Origin: Bacillota bacterium
Lineage (GTDB): Bacteria > Bacillota > Clostridia > Lachnospirales > Lachnospiraceae
Length of the DNA stretch: 64,000 nucleotides
Direction: 5' to 3'
NCBI GenBank assembly: GCA_023407575.1
Contig: JAEYLX010000033.1
Location: forward strand, 123,989-187,988
The notes under the pieces are model-generated. The model saw only the letters and a list, made by a program, of their open reading frames with translations, had not been told where the DNA came from and ran no database searches. The position numbers and the translations under genes were made by a program. Of the stretch, positions 62,125 to 64,000 are shown in pieces; within the stretch, counting starts at the first letter, position 1, and each line of letters opens with the position of its first letter.

Positions 62125-62649
62125 CTATTTGGACTCTTGTCTCTTAGCCTGTAACGTCTTTACAATCTCTACAATATATAAGATGTGATAATCATTATTA
62201 GGATAATAGGTAGCATCGAGACTTGGTATTAAAAAGGAATCACTGCCAAGCTCCTGCTTCACTAATTTTTTACACAGGAAGACCTGATTTGCTTCAGCAA
62301 AATAAGGAATATTGTTATCGAATTCTAAGGTTAAGCCTGATTTTTTAATTTTATCCTCTGTTCTGCCAGATACACTTCCTAAATAGTTCAGCGTATCTCT
62401 ATGTTTTTTATCTAAAAAGCTTAGGGAAAAAGTCTCTTCCTGATCAATAAATTCTCTTGTATAACGTTGTGGACGAACTACTACAAAAGCTACGTCCTTT
62501 CCATACATTACCCCGAGACCTCCCCAGGAAGCTGTCATAGTATTCACTTTTTCCTGATTACCGGCTGTTATGAGCATCCACTCCTTACCGATTGCTTGGA
62601 AGGGATTTTTTCTTATTAAGCTAGGAATCACTTCTTTAAATTGGTTCAT
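62125..62649 (-). CDS. Flavin reductase-like domain protein
   Basis: 174 residues of the flavin reductase-like FMN-binding split-barrel fold: LITAGNQEKVNTMTASWGGLGVM near the N-terminus (FMN region), then VVVRPQRYTREFI and FSLSFLDKKHRDTLNYLGSV. The family reduces FMN or contributes to small redox systems. ATG 62649 has AAGGATTGGA upstream; the extension to 62673 is not needed. Convergent with the esterase gene. Confidence 0.88.
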   Translation of the reverse strand: MNQFKEVIPSLIRKNPFQAIGKEWMLITAGNQEKVNTMTASWGGLGVMYGKDVAFVVVRPQRYTREFIDQEETFSLSFLDKKHRDTLNYLGSVSGRTEDKIKKSGLTLEFDNNIPYFAEANQVFLCKKLVKQELGSDSFLIPSLDATYYPNNDYHILYIVEIVKTLQAKRQESK

Positions 62650-62813
62650 ATTTAGTTCCAATCCTTTCGTCAAAATATTTATTCATAAAAACAAATAATA
62701 TATGCATTATACGATAGTATCTCCAAACGTGCAACTTCCGATAAAAATTTCACCAAGTATTTCTTTTGGCATATACTGACTATAGAGTTTGCATCACCGG
62801 AGGAATGAATGAA

Positions 62814-63695
62814 ATGACAATTCATATCGTAAAGGCGGGAGATACAATGAGCTCCATTGCAGCACAATATGGAGTATCAGCAGAACGAATAATTTTAGAA
62901 AATGAGCTGCCTAATCCAGACAATCTTGTAGTAGGTCAAAGTATTGGAATTCGGGTGCCAGATATCACACATACCGTGGTAGAAGGAGATACCTTATTTT
63001 CAATTGCTCAACGATACGACGTTAACGCTAATCAAATTCTTCAGAATAATCCGCAGGTAGCAGCGAGAGAAAACTTAAGTCCCGGAGAAGTACTTGTAAT
63101 TACTTATGAAGGGGAAGAAGTGTTAGATTCCGTTGTATTTAATGGATATGCTTACCCATTTATCGATCGTGCAGTACTTAGGAAAACACTTCCATTTTTA
63201 ACTTATCTTTCTATTTTTACTTATGGTTTCACTCCAGCTGGAGAACTTGTGACAATTGATGATTCAGAATTAATCGCAATTGCGAAAGAATTTGGAGTTG
63301 GACCAATCATGATGCTGGCACCCATGAATGAACAGCAAGCGTTTGACAGCCAGATCGCGCATCAGATGTTTCTGAATCCACAGGGGCAGGAAGCGTTAAT
63401 TAATAATATTGTAGAGACAATGAAAGCAAAGGGATACATCGGCTTAGATATTGACTTTGAGTTTGTACTTCCAGAGGATAAAGCGGCTTTTCTGTCCTTT
63501 ATTACTGCTGTAAACACTAGATTGGATGCGGAAGGTTTTATTACTCTTGTGGCACTTGCTCCGAAGACTTCTGGTGAAATGACTGGTCTCCTTTATGAAG
63601 CACATGATTATCCAACCATTGGAGCAGTAGCAGACCTAGTCCTTTTGATGACGTATGAATGGGGTTATACAATACCCCATTCAGGTCATACGTAA
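62814..63695 (+). CDS. LysM-GH18 spore cortex-lytic-like protein (SleL/YaaH type), C-terminus replaced
   Basis: 293 residues. Two LysM domains (residues ~1-45 and ~50-95, IHIVKAGDTMSSIAAQYG and HTVVEGDTLFSIAQRYD), then a GH18 barrel with catalytic motif GLDIDFEF (about residue 208-215; DxDxE). This is the layout of SleL/YaaH N-acetylglucosaminidases that act on cortex peptidoglycan. Family members are ~420 residues; this frame stops at MTYEWGYTIPHSGHT where others continue YTYGPPMAVAP. The break lies ~20 bases before the start of a serine-recombinase end, so the gene appears cut by an inserted element. ATG 62814 has GGAGGA upstream. Confidence 0.85.
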   Translation: MTIHIVKAGDTMSSIAAQYGVSAERIILENELPNPDNLVVGQSIGIRVPDITHTVVEGDTLFSIAQRYDVNANQILQNNPQVAARENLSPGEVLVITYEGEEVLDSVVFNGYAYPFIDRAVLRKTLPFLTYLSIFTYGFTPAGELVTIDDSELIAIAKEFGVGPIMMLAPMNEQQAFDSQIAHQMFLNPQGQEALINNIVETMKAKGYIGLDIDFEFVLPEDKAAFLSFITAVNTRLDAEGFITLVALAPKTSGEMTGLLYEAHDYPTIGAVADLVLLMTYEWGYTIPHSGHT

Positions 63696-63701
63696 TCATT
63701 A
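63664..63701. mobile_element. Putative attachment junction (att) of an integrated element
   Basis: The SleL-like frame diverges after GYT (about 63666-63672), and 27 bases later the convergent serine recombinase gene ends. The core of the site should lie within these bases. The other junction is outside the window. Confidence 0.55.
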
Positions 63702-64000
63702 AAACTCAATAATTCTAGGGAATAAGCCTATTTCAAAGTTCTTGTTATCGCGATTACCTTTTTTATTCGGTTCATTTTTTATATATTCAATACGTTCGAC
63801 TATATCTTTAAGGTTTTCATTACGGGTAGAGGCATTATTAACATCATAATAAGTTTCAAGTATTTGTTTTGCCCTGGGTATAAAAATATCATTATAATGC
63901 GATTGCCTTTGTAAATCAGTATATTCATTTTCAAGCTTTGTAAGATTCTCTTGTAAGCTCTCTATATCTTGAGTAAGTTTTTTGTTTCGCTGTATAAAAA
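63699..64000 (-). CDS. Large serine recombinase, C-terminal part
   Basis: Read on the minus strand, the frame from the window edge to the TAA at 63699 gives ~100 residues: a coiled-coil stretch (RNKKLTQDIESLQENLTKLE), then a segment like the end of large serine recombinases (ENLKDIVERIEYIKNE) and the final FEIGLFPRI strand. Such C-termini end phage, ICE and Tn4451-type integrases. Its position beside the interrupted LysM-GH18 gene agrees with an element inserted there. The assignment rests on the C-terminal pattern only; the catalytic N-terminus lies outside the window. Confidence 0.7.
   Translation of the reverse strand, partial: FIQRNKKLTQDIESLQENLTKLENEYTDLQRQSHYNDIFIPRAKQILETYYDVNNASTRNENLKDIVERIEYIKNEPNKKGNRDNKNFEIGLFPRIIEF

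Overview
The window reads as a low-GC, spore-forming clostridium of the Lachnospiraceae type (Lachnoclostridium-like). The reasons are AT-rich intergenic DNA, strong AGGAGG ribosome binding sites with frequent TTG/GTG starts, Gram-positive style regulators (YerC, DUF1836), a LysM-GH18 spore-cortex type enzyme, and a sugar-catabolic bacterial microcompartment (BMC). No rRNA, tRNA or CRISPR array was seen.

Region 1 (1-5.6 kb) is housekeeping: the tail of an ABC substrate-binding protein, a small acidic membrane protein, pcrA, a DUF1836 regulator, sfsA, yerC and a Tyr/Pro-rich small protein.

Region 2 (5.8-28.8 kb) is the centrepiece, a contiguous catabolic island. It encodes a chemoreceptor translationally coupled to DhaK/DhaL; a ribose-type ABC importer followed by a methylthioribose-kinase-like and a methylthioribose-1-phosphate-isomerase-like enzyme; a divergent DeoR repressor; and a BMC operon (class II FucA-like aldolase, CoA-acylating aldehyde dehydrogenase, four BMC-H shell proteins, PduL, EutN/CcmL vertex). 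A downstream set adds a cytosolic solute-binding-like protein, a CoA-disulfide-reductase/NADH-oxidase-like flavoprotein, a CoA-transferase-like pair and an iron alcohol dehydrogenase. Read together, it looks like a microcompartment form of the 5-deoxyribose/5-methylthioribose 'DHAP shunt': kinase, isomerase, aldolase giving DHAP plus acetaldehyde (or a methylthio-aldehyde), with the aldehyde handled inside the shell. Aldolase, aldehyde dehydrogenase and PduL carry terminal amphipathic segments that look like encapsulation peptides. Kinase and isomerase do not. No glycyl-radical or B12 diol dehydratase is present.

Region 3 (28.8-34.4 kb) has a TetR-type regulator divergent from an ABC exporter (two ATPases, one permease) with striking dyad operators, then an arylsulfotransferase-like protein.

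Region 4 (35.3-56.4 kb) is a 21-kb, one-direction locus resembling a Gram-positive Tad/Flp secretion system. It contains three degenerate ParA/TadZ-like proteins, a SAF-domain CpaB-like protein, a membrane-anchored CpaF-like ATPase, a fused TadB/TadC-like protein, three leaderless pilin-like paralogues, a site-2-protease-like M50 enzyme, two large Cys/His-rich Ig-repeat surface proteins, and further exported proteins. No prepilin peptidase or secretin is seen.

Region 5 (56.5-64 kb) holds two glutathione-peroxidase paralogues, a CNNM/CorC transporter, a phospholipase-C-like protein, an internally duplicated protein, an esterase and a flavin reductase. At the right edge is a LysM-GH18 (SleL/YaaH-like) gene cut short by what looks like the end of an integrated element: the C-terminus of a large serine recombinase starts immediately after the break.
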